Origin: Pirellulaceae bacterium
GTDB lineage: Bacteria > Planctomycetota > Planctomycetia > Pirellulales > Pirellulaceae
Direction of reading: 5' to 3'
NCBI GenBank assembly: GCA_020852965.1
Contig: JADYZV010000063.1
Span: forward strand, 1 to 64,000
DNA length: 64,000 nt
The notes below the pieces were generated by a model. That model made no database searches. It saw only the letters and a list, made by a program, of their open reading frames with translations, and had not been told where the DNA came from. Below are positions 53,662 through 63,400 of the stretch, piece after piece. The position numbers and the translations under genes were made by a program. The first letter of the stretch is position 1. Each line of letters starts with the position of its first letter.

Positions 53662-54678
53662 ATGATTAAGGTTGGTATTGTTGGCTGTTCGGGTTATACG
53701 GCGATCGAGGCAATTCGTCTGTTGCTGCGCCATCCCCATGCGCAAATCGTCGCGGCGACAAGTCGCCAGGCGGATGGCTCGACGATCAGCGACATGCATC
53801 CATGTCTGACGGGGCGACTGGAGTTGATCGTCGAAGATCTCTCCCCCGAGCAGATTGCTGAGCGGTGCGACGTAGCGTTGTGTTGCTTGCCCCACGCGGC
53901 TTCGGCACCGATCGTATCGCGCATTCTCGATAAAGGCTGCAAAGTCATCGATCTCAGCGCAGACTACCGCTTGAGCACACCGGCGCTGTACGAAAAGTGG
54001 TATGGGGAAAAACACTCTGACCCCGGGCGCCTGGGGCAGACCCCGTATGGTATTCCCGAGTTGTTTCTCGATGAAATTCGTGGAGCAAATTTGGTCGCTA
54101 ATCCCGGCTGCTACCCGACCAGTGCGATCGTGCCACTATCGCCACTGATGAAAGAGGGCTTGATCGAGCCGAAGGGGATCGTGGTCGATGCCAAGAGTGG
54201 GCTCAGCGGCGCGGGGCGCACGCCCAAGCTGGGTAGTCTGTACGCAGAGGTCAACGAGTCGTTCTCGGCCTATGCCGTTGGCACGCATCGCCACCAACCG
54301 GAGATTATCGATATCGTTGGGCGTTTCACTGGTATCGCGCCGGGGTTGGTGTTCACGCCACACTTGGTTCCCATGGATCGCGGAATCTTGTCGACGATCT
54401 ATGTCCGTCCCAAGTCGCATGTGACGGCCAATCAAGTGCGCGAGTGCTTGTGTGAGTTTTATCATGGAACTCACGGATTTGTACGGATCGTTTCGCACTT
54501 GCCAGCGACCAAACATGTGGCGATGACCAATTACTGCGACATCACTGTCCGAGAAAACGACGACTGGATTATCTTGATATCGGTCCTGGACAACCTGGTC
54601 AAAGGCGCTTCCGGTGCGGCCGTGCAGTGTATGAACGTATTGTTCGAACGCGACCAAGCAGAAGGATTAGGGGCCTAG
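53662..54678 (+). CDS. argC: N-acetyl-gamma-glutamyl-phosphate reductase
   Basis: NADPH-dependent reductase, third step of arginine biosynthesis. 338 residues, typical length. The Rossmann motif VGIVGCSGYTAIEAIRLL opens the protein, and the catalytic cysteine is Cys150 in NPGCYPTSA. The His-containing block RHQPEI and the substrate loop SGLSGAGRTPKL are present. The start ATG 53662 follows GGGGAAGGG. It is followed 6 bp later by argJ, so the two form an operon. The other arg genes are not in the window. Confidence 0.96.
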   Translation: MIKVGIVGCSGYTAIEAIRLLLRHPHAQIVAATSRQADGSTISDMHPCLTGRLELIVEDLSPEQIAERCDVALCCLPHAASAPIVSRILDKGCKVIDLSADYRLSTPALYEKWYGEKHSDPGRLGQTPYGIPELFLDEIRGANLVANPGCYPTSAIVPLSPLMKEGLIEPKGIVVDAKSGLSGAGRTPKLGSLYAEVNESFSAYAVGTHRHQPEIIDIVGRFTGIAPGLVFTPHLVPMDRGILSTIYVRPKSHVTANQVRECLCEFYHGTHGFVRIVSHLPATKHVAMTNYCDITVRENDDWIILISVLDNLVKGASGAAVQCMNVLFERDQAEGLGA

Positions 54679-54684
54679 ACAACC

Positions 54685-55908
54685 GTGACCTATTATTTAC
54701 CTCAAGGCTTTCGATTTGCCGGTGTCAGTGCGGCGATCAAGAAGAAGCCTGGCACGAAAGACATTGCCGTTATCGTGTCCGACGTGCCCGCAGTGGCGGC
54801 TGGTGTTTATACTCAGAATCAAGTGGTCGCTGCGCCGGTAGTCCTGTGTCGCTCCCGCACGCCCCTGAGCACGGCTCGCGCGGTAGTGGTCAATAGCGGT
54901 AATGCCAATGCGTGTACGGGTGCGCGCGGCGATGCCGATGCGCGGCGGATGTGCGAAGTCCTGGCAGCGGCGCTCGATGACCACGCTGCGGGCAGCGCAG
55001 GCGATGGCGTCAACGCCGAACAAGCGTTGGTGATGAGCACTGGTGTCATCGGTCACTTCCTGCCGATGGAGAAGATTGAGGCGGGTATTGGCCAAGCGGT
55101 TGGGTGCTTGGCGGCTGGCGAGCGGGCCTTTCTGGATGCGGCCGATGCGATCATGACGACCGATGCTGCGCGCAAAGTCACCACCCGTCGCGCCGAACTG
55201 GGAGGTAAGGTGATTCACATCGCAGGCATGGCCAAGGGGGCAGGCATGATTGGGCCCAATATGGCTACCATGTTGTGCTGCGTCACCACCGACGCCAAGT
55301 TGACAGCGGAGCAAGCGCAGCGACTATTAACGTCTGCGGCCAACAAGTCGTTCAACAATATCAGTGTCGAAGGGCATACTAGTACCAACGACACAATGCT
55401 GCTGTTGGCCAATGGTTGTTCGGGTGGCACCGAGTTAACCGGTAATGAGGAAGCTCAGTTTGCCGACCACTTGGAAGCCATGTGCATCGAGCTCGCCAAG
55501 CAGATCCCCGCCGACGGTGAAGGCTCTGCACACTTGATTGAAGTCAGCGTGCGAGGTGCTCAAAACGACTCCGATGCACGCCAGATTTCTCATGCTGTGG
55601 CCAGCAGCAACTTGGTCAAGACGGCCGTGCATGGCGGAGATCCCAATTGGGGCCGTATCGTATCGGCAGCCGGCTATGCGGGGCCACCCATCGAGACGAC
55701 CATGTTGTCATTAAAGGTCAATGGCATCGAGCTGTTTGCCGCTGGCGAACCGGTCGCCTTCGACGCGAAACTTGCCAGCGCCTCGATCCGTCAAAACCAC
55801 TCGACCATCATTGAATTGACCGTCGGCTCTGGGGCAGGTACCTGTACACACTGGACGAGTGATTTAGGGGTCGACTACGTACGCTTCAATTCCGAGTATA
55901 CGACATGA
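54685..55908 (+). CDS. argJ: Bifunctional ornithine acetyltransferase / N-acetylglutamate synthase
   Basis: Recycles the acetyl group between N-acetylornithine and glutamate in the cyclic arginine pathway. 407 residues. The self-cleavage site is Ala-Thr195 in KGAGMIGPNMATML, with Thr195 as the new N-terminal nucleophile. Other family blocks are VVNSGNANACTG, LVMSTGVIGHFLPMEKI, DTMLLLANG and GGDPNWGRIVSAAGYAG. The GTG start (MTYYLPQGFRFAGVSAAIK) lies 6 bp after argC. The stop overlaps the acpS start by four bases. Confidence 0.96.
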   Translation: MTYYLPQGFRFAGVSAAIKKKPGTKDIAVIVSDVPAVAAGVYTQNQVVAAPVVLCRSRTPLSTARAVVVNSGNANACTGARGDADARRMCEVLAAALDDHAAGSAGDGVNAEQALVMSTGVIGHFLPMEKIEAGIGQAVGCLAAGERAFLDAADAIMTTDAARKVTTRRAELGGKVIHIAGMAKGAGMIGPNMATMLCCVTTDAKLTAEQAQRLLTSAANKSFNNISVEGHTSTNDTMLLLANGCSGGTELTGNEEAQFADHLEAMCIELAKQIPADGEGSAHLIEVSVRGAQNDSDARQISHAVASSNLVKTAVHGGDPNWGRIVSAAGYAGPPIETTMLSLKVNGIELFAAGEPVAFDAKLASASIRQNHSTIIELTVGSGAGTCTHWTSDLGVDYVRFNSEYTT

Positions 55909-56366
55909 GCCAGATTGGCAGCGACGAAGCGAGCCCGAGCCCAGCGGTCCATCCACTTCGACGTCAGCAGTCGGCTGCCGGTGGCGTTGTCGGCATCGGT
56001 ACGGACATAATCGAGTGCGAACGCATCGAGCGGATGCTCCAAAGGCATGGCGACACCTTCTTGACGCGAGTCTACACGGCAGGTGAGATAGATTATTGTT
56101 CGGGCCGCAAGTCGGGGACGCAGCACTACGCAGGGCGCTGGGCAGCCAAGGAGGCTGTGCTTAAGTCGCTCGGCACCGGTTGGGCACACGGCATTCAGTG
56201 GACCGAGGTCGAAGTCGTCAATCAACAGGGCGGCAAGCCGAATATCGTGTTGTCGGGCAAAGCCAAACAAATTAGTGAGCAGCTCGGGATTCAAGAAATT
56301 ATGATTAGTATTTCCCATTGTCGAAGTTATGCGGTAGCCTACGCTACCGCCATCGCAGGAGTGTAG
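55905..56366 (+). CDS. acpS: Holo-[acyl-carrier-protein] synthase AcpS
   Basis: Transfers 4'-phosphopantetheine from CoA to acyl carrier protein. 153 residues, with about 25 extra at the N-terminus. Core motifs are VVGIGTDIIECERIERML (Mg2+-binding Asp) and YAGRWAAKEAVLKSLGTG (the WAAKEA block with Glu and Lys), and the end SISHCRSYAVAYA. The ATG overlaps the argJ stop (ATGA), so the two are coupled although they belong to different pathways. The N-terminal extension (SQIGSDEASPSPAVHPL) may mean that the real start is the later GTG at about 55988, before VVGIGTDI. Confidence 0.93.
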   Translation: MSQIGSDEASPSPAVHPLRRQQSAAGGVVGIGTDIIECERIERMLQRHGDTFLTRVYTAGEIDYCSGRKSGTQHYAGRWAAKEAVLKSLGTGWAHGIQWTEVEVVNQQGGKPNIVLSGKAKQISEQLGIQEIMISISHCRSYAVAYATAIAGV

Positions 56367-56370
56367 AAAC

Positions 56371-57447
56371 ATGCGGCGTAAAATGGTCCTGTTGACTTGG
56401 GGGCATTCCAATCCCCGTACTGCGAAGACGGCGACGGGCTTGCTTCGTTATTGTCCCGACGAGTGCGTTGCGGTGCTCGATCCAGATCGCGCAGGCAGCA
56501 AAGCAAAGGAATTCTTAGATGTCGGCGGAGATACGCCGATCATCGCCTCGCTCGATGAGGCCCCCGGTGCCGACACCTTGGTATTGGGAATCGCTCCTCC
56601 TGGTGGCAAGATCCCGTCAGCCTGGCGCAGTGTGATCTTCCAAGCTATCGATCGCGGTATGAATATCCTCAGTGGCTTGCACGATTTCATCTCCGACGAT
56701 GCGGAACTAGCCGCAGCGGCAAGCGCCAAGGGGGTCGTGATCAGCGACGTGCGCAAGAATACTTTCAAGCAGATCGCTCGCCGTGACGCGTTCAACTCTA
56801 CTTGCTGTCGCTTGCATACGGTGGGACACGACTGCAGCGTCGGCAAGATGGTGGTAAGCCTCGAACTCGAGCGCGGGTTGAAGGCGCGCGGACGCGATGC
56901 CTGTTTCGTAGCTACCGGCCAGACCGGCATCATGGTGTCCGGTGCGGGATTGCCCATCGATTGCATGGTAGCCGACTTCGTCAATGGAGCTTCTGAGAAA
57001 CTGGTGTTGGACACTCAGCATCACGAACTGATCATTGTCGAAGGTCAAGGAAGCCTGGTCCACCCATCCTACTCGGCCGTCACCCTGGGCCTTTTACACG
57101 GCTGTGCTCCACACGGTTTGGTATTTGTCTTCGAAGCGGGACGCGATACGGTAGGTGGCCTCGAGCACGTACCGCTGCCAAGCCTGCAGAAGCAGCGCGA
57201 GCTGTTCGAAACGATGGCCAGCATTTATCAGCCTTGTGAAACGATCGGTTTTGCCATGAATGGCCGCCGCTTGAGTAAGCCACAAGCTGACGAAGTTGCG
57301 CGGTCGGTCGAGGCCGAAATGGGGCTGCCGGTTGTCGATGTTATCCGCGACGGACCCGACCGACTCGTCGACGCCGCCGAAGCGTTTTACCAGTCGAACC
57401 GCTGGAAGACTGCGCAAGAATCCGTAGCTACCGTCGATAGACGGTAG
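56371..57447 (+). CDS. DUF1611 family protein (DgcN-like P-loop protein)
   Basis: 358 residues. A Rossmann-like first half (LDPDRAGSKAKEFL, DTLVLGIAPPGGKIP, GLHDFISDDAEL) is followed by a P-loop domain with HTVGHDCSVGKMVVSLEL (Walker-A-like), VATGQTGIMVSGAG, and VEGQGSLVHPSYSAVTLGLL. This matches DUF1611, whose characterised members (DgcN) acetylate D-glutamate; the acetyl chemistry would fit beside argJ, but no dgcA-type gene is seen, so the substrate here is inferred only. It starts 4 bp after acpS and forms an operon with it. Confidence 0.82.
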   Translation: MRRKMVLLTWGHSNPRTAKTATGLLRYCPDECVAVLDPDRAGSKAKEFLDVGGDTPIIASLDEAPGADTLVLGIAPPGGKIPSAWRSVIFQAIDRGMNILSGLHDFISDDAELAAAASAKGVVISDVRKNTFKQIARRDAFNSTCCRLHTVGHDCSVGKMVVSLELERGLKARGRDACFVATGQTGIMVSGAGLPIDCMVADFVNGASEKLVLDTQHHELIIVEGQGSLVHPSYSAVTLGLLHGCAPHGLVFVFEAGRDTVGGLEHVPLPSLQKQRELFETMASIYQPCETIGFAMNGRRLSKPQADEVARSVEAEMGLPVVDVIRDGPDRLVDAAEAFYQSNRWKTAQESVATVDRR

Positions 57448-57540
57448 TTTTCTGCCAGTACTTTGGCAAACGTACCAAGTACCGTATTATCATAGGCTGA
57501 TGAGTTCGGCCACAAGACCATTTAACCTTTAAGAGAACAT

Positions 57541-57548
57541 AGGAGGTG
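57541..57548 (+). promoter_or_regulatory. Strong ribosome binding site of prfB
   Basis: AGGAGGTG, nearly the full anti-16S complement, six bases before the prfB ATG at 57555. It supports the upstream start and the frameshifted reading of prfB. Confidence 0.85.
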
Positions 57549-57554
57549 TCCCAG

Positions 57555-58662
57555 ATGAGCGATAGCGAATTAGAAAATCGCGCCGCGACGATTCGCAGCC
57601 GGCTAACGCAACTTCGGGACAGTCTTTGACTTCGACCAAAAATTGGCGCGAATCGCGGCCATCGATAATCAAATGGCTGCCAGTGACTTTTGGAGCAATC
57701 AAGAGAAAGCCCAAGCCGTGGTGGGGGACCTCAAAAGCCTGCGCTCGGTGGTGCTGCCGCTGAAAGAATCGCTCGCAGCGGCCGACGATCTCGATGGATT
57801 GCTGGAGATCTTGGCCGAGGACGAATCGGCCCGCGCAGAAGTGTTGGCCGAAATCGAGCGACTGGAACAGCAGGCCGAAGAGTTGGAGCTCAAGGCACTG
57901 CTGGACGGGCCGCACGATGCGTCCGGTGCGCTGCTCAGTGTCCATGCGCGCGATGGTGGTGTCGACGCCAACGACTGGGCTGCTATGCTGCTGCAGATGT
58001 ACATCGCCTGGGCCGAACAGCATGATTACACCGTCGAGCTGATCGATCGACAGGACAACGAAGAGGCGGGTATCACGCAAGCCTCGATCGCCGTACGTGG
58101 ACCGATGGCCTATGGCTACCTCAAGGGAGAAGAGGGTATTCACCGCTTGGTCCGCATCAGCCCCTTCAATGCCGATGGCAAACGGCAGACCAGCTTTGCG
58201 GCCGTCGACGTGGCACCGGAGATCAACGATTCCGTAGAAGTCGATATTGACGAAAAGGATGTCCGCGAAGACACCTATCGCGCCAGCGGTGCGGGCGGCC
58301 AGCACATTAACAAGACGGACAGCGCCGTACGCTTGACGCACATTCCAAGCGGTGTGGTCACCCAGTGTCAGGGCGAACGCAGTCAGCACAAAAATCGAGC
58401 CAACGCCTGGAAGATGCTGCGCGCTCGATTGGCGCGTATCGAAGAGGAAAAACGCGAAGAGGAGCAATTGGCCAAGTACAAAAACAAAGTCCGTCAAAAG
58501 GGCTTTGGCTCACAGATCCGCAACTACTTTTTGCATCCCGATCAACGCGTCAAAGACTCGCGCACCGAGCACTTGCAGAATAGCTTTCAAGCCGTCATGG
58601 CGGGAGACATTCAGCAGTTCTTAGATGCCTACCTGCGCTGGCGCATGATGCAGAATTCTTAG
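57555..58662 (+). CDS. prfB: Peptide chain release factor 2, with programmed +1 frameshift
   Basis: Release factor for UAA and UGA codons. Frame 0 runs from ATG 57555 for 24 codons (MSDSELENRAATIRSRLTQL, then RDSL) to an in-frame TGA at 57627-57629. The sequence there is CTTTGAC, the slippery site known from E. coli prfB. A +1 shift skips T57627 and continues GAC TTC GAC..., giving DFDQKLARIAA and the rest to 58662; total length is 368 residues. An SD-like CGGGA lies just upstream of the CTT. SPF (residues 202-204) specifies UGA reading and GGQ (247-249) is the catalytic loop. Because RF2 itself terminates at UGA, the shift autoregulates its level. Confidence 0.96.
57624..57630 (+). promoter_or_regulatory. 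prfB: prfB +1 frameshift site CTT-TGA-C
   Basis: CTT (57624-57626) followed by TGA (57627-57629) and C, with a CGGGA purine-rich element 57615-57619. The ribosome at the CTT codon in the P site pauses at the UGA and slips one base forward. Confidence 0.93.
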
Positions 58663-58666
58663 AGTG

Positions 58667-58688
58667 TTGCCCACGAATCACACGAATC
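58667..58688. repeat. Short dispersed repeat CCCACGAATCACACGAAT, copy 3
   Basis: Begins 5 bp after the prfB stop, with one substitution relative to the copies at 6761 and 20725. It is followed by CAGCGCGAATG. Confidence 0.65.
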
Positions 58689-58835
58689 AGCGCGAATGAC
58701 ATTGCTGGTTTGTTCACTGAGAATTGTCAGAAAATTTGGCAGATTAACCAGAAGAATGAATGCAGAGCGTGCAGAAAGATTGGACACTATTTATTTGCAG
58801 AATTCGACCAACGTCACAGTTTAAGGGGGGTAGGC

Positions 58836-59496
58836 ATGGTTCGCTCTTACGTCGTTAGAAGTGCTTACGTCTTCTTCCTATTGGCAACATGGCAAAACGG
58901 AGTTGCTTTTTCGCAAACCCCCGATGATGACGATAGCCTTCCGCCAATTGAAACCAACGAATAACTGGTGGGGCAAGTCGTTGCCGAAGATATCTCGAGA
59001 CGATATCGAAGGCCGTGACCAGTGCGAACAACTTCTAAAGACAGTCAGCGACGCGAATGGCCGGTTTCGGATTACGGGGGTGAAACGCGACGCACCGTGG
59101 CTCGAGCTGTTTTACTTTGGCGACGGAATTTTTGCGCAACGCGACTCTAATCTGCGCGATCGCGACGATCGGGAGCTGGAACGATTGGAGTTGATTGCTG
59201 CGCTGCCCGCACAACTGACGGTTCGGATCGACTGCGAACGTCATGCTGGCGCGGAGCGTTTGAGCTTGCAGGCCGAGGGCCATATCAACGGGCAGAACGC
59301 TATAGAGCTCCCGTTTGCGAGCGAAGAACAGAAGGTCGAAGCGGTCAATGTCTTTGAGCGCTTACCAGCAGGCAGTTATAAGTTGTTGCTGCAAGCCAAG
59401 CCTGAGTCGACCGGAGACGGAGGCTTCCTAGTCAAAGCGCTTGCCGAAAAAGCGGTCGTGATTGAGGCGGGGAGAACTCAAGAGTTGGAATTCTGA
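58836..59496 (+). pseudogene. Secreted carboxypeptidase-regulatory-like protein, broken
   Basis: ATG 58836, with GGGGG upstream, gives an export signal (MVRSYVVRSAYVFFLLATWQ and ...GVAFSQT) and ends DDDDSLPPIETNE at a TAA (58962-58964). The same frame continues after the stop as LVGQVVAEDISR, the usual opening strand of a carboxypeptidase-regulatory domain. A second frame then carries VSDANGRFRITGVKRDAPWL and a beta-rich remainder to 59496. So one gene has an in-frame stop and a frame change with missing sequence between. Alternatively the 211-residue second frame (58861-59496) could be a separate gene, but it lacks a signal or start context. Confidence 0.65.
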
Positions 59497-59504
59497 CCGC
59501 CGGG

Positions 59505-59558
59505 ACTGCCTAGCAAGAAAACCTGCGCACCAGCCCGCAAGCGGGCGATGGGGGCGAA
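59505..59558 (-). repeat. Dispersed repeat of the 30111 family, copy 3
   Basis: Reverse strand: CCCCCATCGCCCGCTTGCGG then GCTGGTGCGCAGGTTTTCTT and GCTAGGCAG. It is collinear with 30111-30162 (CCCCCGTCGCCCGCTTGCC...). It starts 8 bp after the pseudogene stop. Confidence 0.65.
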
Positions 59559-59679
59559 GAGCGAGAAGCGGGAAATAGTCAGTTTTTGTTATAAATCGTC
59601 ATTTGCTCGCGTTTTCAAGCCTCCTATGCTACGATTCAATGAAATAGATCCCAACGAACGCTACCCACTGGAATCGTCG

Positions 59680-60282
59680 ATGAGCACTGCGACGCTGATG
59701 ACTACGGAACAATTTCTGGCACTACCCGATGACGGCATGGAGCGAAATTTGATCCGTGGTGTGGTGAGGGAAAAACCAATGACCAGACGCAACCGCTTTC
59801 ACACTTTTGTCGTGACTCGTGTTGCACGAATTTTGGACCAATGGCTTGACAGCCAACCCGTCCCTTGTGGCGAAGTGCATACGGGTGAAGCAGGGGCGAT
59901 CTTGCGACACGAGCCCGATTCGACGGTCGGAATCGATATCGCCTACTTTTCCGCTGAAACAATGGCTCGTCAGAACGCTCAAACGACGATGATCGATGGA
60001 GTGCCAAGATTGGCTGTCGAAGTACTCTCCCCATCGGACAAGGTAGAAGAGACGACTGAGAAGGTTAATGAATACCTCAGCGTGGGAGTCGATTTGGTGT
60101 GGATCATCGATCCGTACTTTCAAACCATCCAAGTCCATCGTCGCGGTCATGCTCCATTGATGTTCAACAATGAACAGCGCATGACTGGGGCTGAGATTCT
60201 ACCAGGACTCGACTTTGCCGTGCTCGACGTCTTTCAACGGCCCAAGACTGGCCGAATGTGGCCCGACGCTCCGCCGTCGTGA
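59680..60282 (+). CDS. Uma2 family (DUF820) putative endonuclease, 3rd in window, with repeat-derived C-terminus
   Basis: From ATG 59680 the product has 200 residues: MSTATLMTTEQFLALPDDGM opens as in other Uma2 proteins. TVGIDIAYFSAETM holds the conserved Asp, GVPRLAVEVLSPSD the Glu, and EYLSVGVDLVWIIDPYF the third block; GAEILPGLDFAVLDVF ends the fold. The frame is open from 59548 and ATG 59626 is possible. The last residues MWPDAPPS are encoded by the dispersed motif GGCCCGACGCTCCGCCG, which also occurs at 7729 and 28213. This suggests that the natural C-terminus was altered or extended by a repeat insertion. Role unknown. Confidence 0.82.
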   Translation: MSTATLMTTEQFLALPDDGMERNLIRGVVREKPMTRRNRFHTFVVTRVARILDQWLDSQPVPCGEVHTGEAGAILRHEPDSTVGIDIAYFSAETMARQNAQTTMIDGVPRLAVEVLSPSDKVEETTEKVNEYLSVGVDLVWIIDPYFQTIQVHRRGHAPLMFNNEQRMTGAEILPGLDFAVLDVFQRPKTGRMWPDAPPS

Positions 60283-60457
60283 GTTGCTTCGTGTCCGGTT
60301 TAGGATACGCGCGGTTCTCCGGAACGGCTACGGCAAACTAGCTTTCTCGATGGTCGTCCAATTCATGGCCGACGGTTTCGGATCGGTCCAAGCGGGACAC
60401 ATACACTCCAACCACGCCGGCGAGCGGAGCAAGTAAAACAAAATTAATCTTGAGTGC

Positions 60458-63400
60458 TTATTTCAAGCTTTGCAAGTAAGTTACGACATCGAGTAAATCT
60501 GCCTCTGAAAGTACTTCTTCCAAGCCAGCAGGCATGATGGAGACCTCACTAGGTGCGATCTGCTCAATGTCGTCGCGAGGTAGCTTTAGCTTTTCACCGC
60601 TGGCTTGTTGAACTTCGATGGCCGCCTGCGTCTCGCCCACGATGATGACGCTGAGCACGCGACCGTCGACAGTCATGATTTTGTACGGATCGTAATCGCG
60701 GACGATGCTAGCCGACGGAAAAAGGATCGACTCGAGCAAGTCGTCGGCTGACCGATTGAGGCCAATGGTTGTCAGGTCGGGGCCAACTCGCAGGCCTTGA
60801 TCGGCCACGCGATGGCAGGTACTACACTTGGATTTTTCACTGGCAAAGACGGTTTTCCCTCGAGCCGCGTTACCCTGCGCGAGCTTGTCTCGCAATCCCT
60901 GCAAACGCACCAGTTTATGCTGCTCATGCTGTTTCAATTGTTCGAGCAGTTTGTTTGCCTCGCCGAGCAGCTCGGGCGGAAAGTGGTTGAATACGTCAAA
61001 GAGTTCATGTTCGGCCAACGATAACAAGGCGGGGTTGCTGGAAATGCTTGACAAGAAGGCTTGAGCCACATCGTGGTCGGTCACACGTCGGAAGGCACCT
61101 ACAAAATCGCGCAGTTCTGCTGGTGGCGCTTTGCTCAGCAGGGGAGCGATGAGGAGCTTTTGAGGATTCGACGAATTCGCTTCACCCAGAACTTGGGCCG
61201 CGCGTCGCGAGGCAGCGGGCGAGCCCGAGTCACTATAGATTTCAATCAGTTCATCGAGAGCCGAGTCTTCCAGCTTTCCAGCTTGCCGCGCGAGTGCTGC
61301 CAGTGCATCGACACGGAGCGCATAGGAGCGACTGTCGTCCCGGGCGATTTCACTGAGAGAATTTGCCAGCGCACTACCGCGTAGAGCTACGACGGCAGCG
61401 ATCGCTTGTCGCACTAGCACTTCATCGCTACTGGCCAGTTGCCGCTCGAGCGGTTCCAGCCAACTTGGGTGCGGGTCGACAGAGCTACCGCGCGCCATGG
61501 CTCGTAGAATCAATGCGCGGACTTCGGCCGGTTGTTGGGCATCGAGGAAGCCTCCCGCCATGGCTGCGACCTGCGAATCGTGAAGCGAGCCGGACAGCAG
61601 CCCTTCAATCGTCTCGCTGCGATCTTTCCAGTGCCCGCTGGCCAACCAACTGGCCAACTTATTCGCAATGGAAGCCAGCCACTCCGGATGTCGTTTGGCG
61701 ATTCTCGCGGCAACTTGGCGACTAGTGGCGTCGTTGGAATCGAGTCCGAATTCCACTTCATTCCACTGGATATCGCCGCCATCGATTTGGTCCAAGGCGA
61801 TGGCCATGCCGCGCCATTGCTGCATGCTCATCGTTCCGCTCGCGAGTGCTTGCCAGGCGCTGCGAATGGCAGCGGCATCTCCCATTTCGATCAGGGCATA
61901 AATAATCGCATGCTCTTCGGCCCGTTCGAGCCCCTCGCGATCGAGTGCGCCGACCAATTGTGGAATCGCCTCGACACAGTCTTGCATTCCAAGCGTTGCT
62001 GCGGCCTGTCGGCGCACGGCAGGCTCGGTATCGTTCAGCAGTGGAGCAATCCAGGCCGTTTCCAAGTGGCTAATGCATCGCGCGTAGCCATGACAGGCCG
62101 CTTGGCGAACGTCGGTCACTGCGTCGCTCAGAGCAGGACGCAGCGCGCGACTGGCTGCCTCCGCCAATTCGGATTGTTGCATCAGGCGAGTAAGTGCCCA
62201 CACGCAATTCGTGCGAACCAAAACGTCGCCGCTAGATAGTGCGTCAGCCAAAGGCTCGAGCACACTAGCGCCGCGCTGTACGCACTCGGCAATCGCCCGC
62301 TCGCGAACTGCAAAGCGCGAATCGCTAAAGAGCTTTACCAAAGCGTATGGCTGTAGCTCGTCCCAATCGATTTGCAAACCACGCGGATCGCTTGTCGTCG
62401 CTGCCGTGTCGCGACGGATGCGATAGATGCCTCCCAGCACATCGGGCTTGGCATACTGACTCGTCGGACAGCCTTTGTAAAACCAGCCGCCGGTGTCGAT
62501 TACCAACAGACTGCCATCGGCATCCTCGAGCACATCGGTTGGATGAAACTCGCGACTCGGCGATGTCAGGAACTCGTGCTGAGTCGCAGTATACGTCGCA
62601 CCTTGTCGCTCCAGACTCAGCCGTACCACTTTGCCAGAATTGAAGAACGTAGTAAACCAGTGGTCGTCCCAATTGCCATCCAGCGCGTGGCTGCGATAAC
62701 GCGTGATTCCCGACACGGCTACGTGCCCAAAACTGTGAACCGGAGTCAGGAATTCTCCCGTCGACTTGTGCTCGTTGAGGACTTGCACGCGATGGGGATA
62801 GGCACCACCGTGCAACCAGTGCACAAAACAATCTTCGCGGGGACGCGAATAGAGGATGTTGACAGTACCCAGCATATCGCCCGAGTCGGTGAAATCGACT
62901 TCGACAGGATTGTCCATCCCTCCACCGCAGTGAATTCGCGTATCCGATCCATCGGATCGACAAGAGAATAGATAGGACCCTTCTCGACTACTGGAAACAT
63001 TGCCCTGAGGGTCCTTGAACTCATGACCGTGATAACCATCGGTCCAGTACAGTCGTCCATCGGGACCGAAGAAGCAGCCATGAATGCTGGCCGCATTGCC
63101 ATTGTACCCGAAGCGAGACACGAGGATGATGCGCTCGTCGGCGACGCCGTCGCCATCAGTATCACGCAATCGCCATATGTTTGGCGGCGACGCGACGTAG
63201 ACAGCGCCATCGTGCCACGCGCCTCCCATGGGAAAGGTGAGCTTATCGGCGAATACGGTAAAGGAATCAAATTTGCCATCGCCATCCGTATCGACCAGTC
63301 GATGAATTGCGTTGGGCAGGTGCTCTTCAAGCTCTTCGTTGCCCATGTTTACGCCGGCGTTATTGCACACATAAAGTCTACCTTGGTCATCAAAGCAGGC

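Noticed and set aside
57529..58497. 322-codon open frame antisense to prfB
   Set aside because: Shadow of a conserved gene; residues such as FVLGQLLLFAFFLFD are the reverse of the RF2 helices.
57643..58662. prfB starting at an internal codon without frameshift
   Set aside because: The upstream AGGAGGTG-ATG start, 24 matching codons and the CTTTGAC site are the classic RF2 arrangement.
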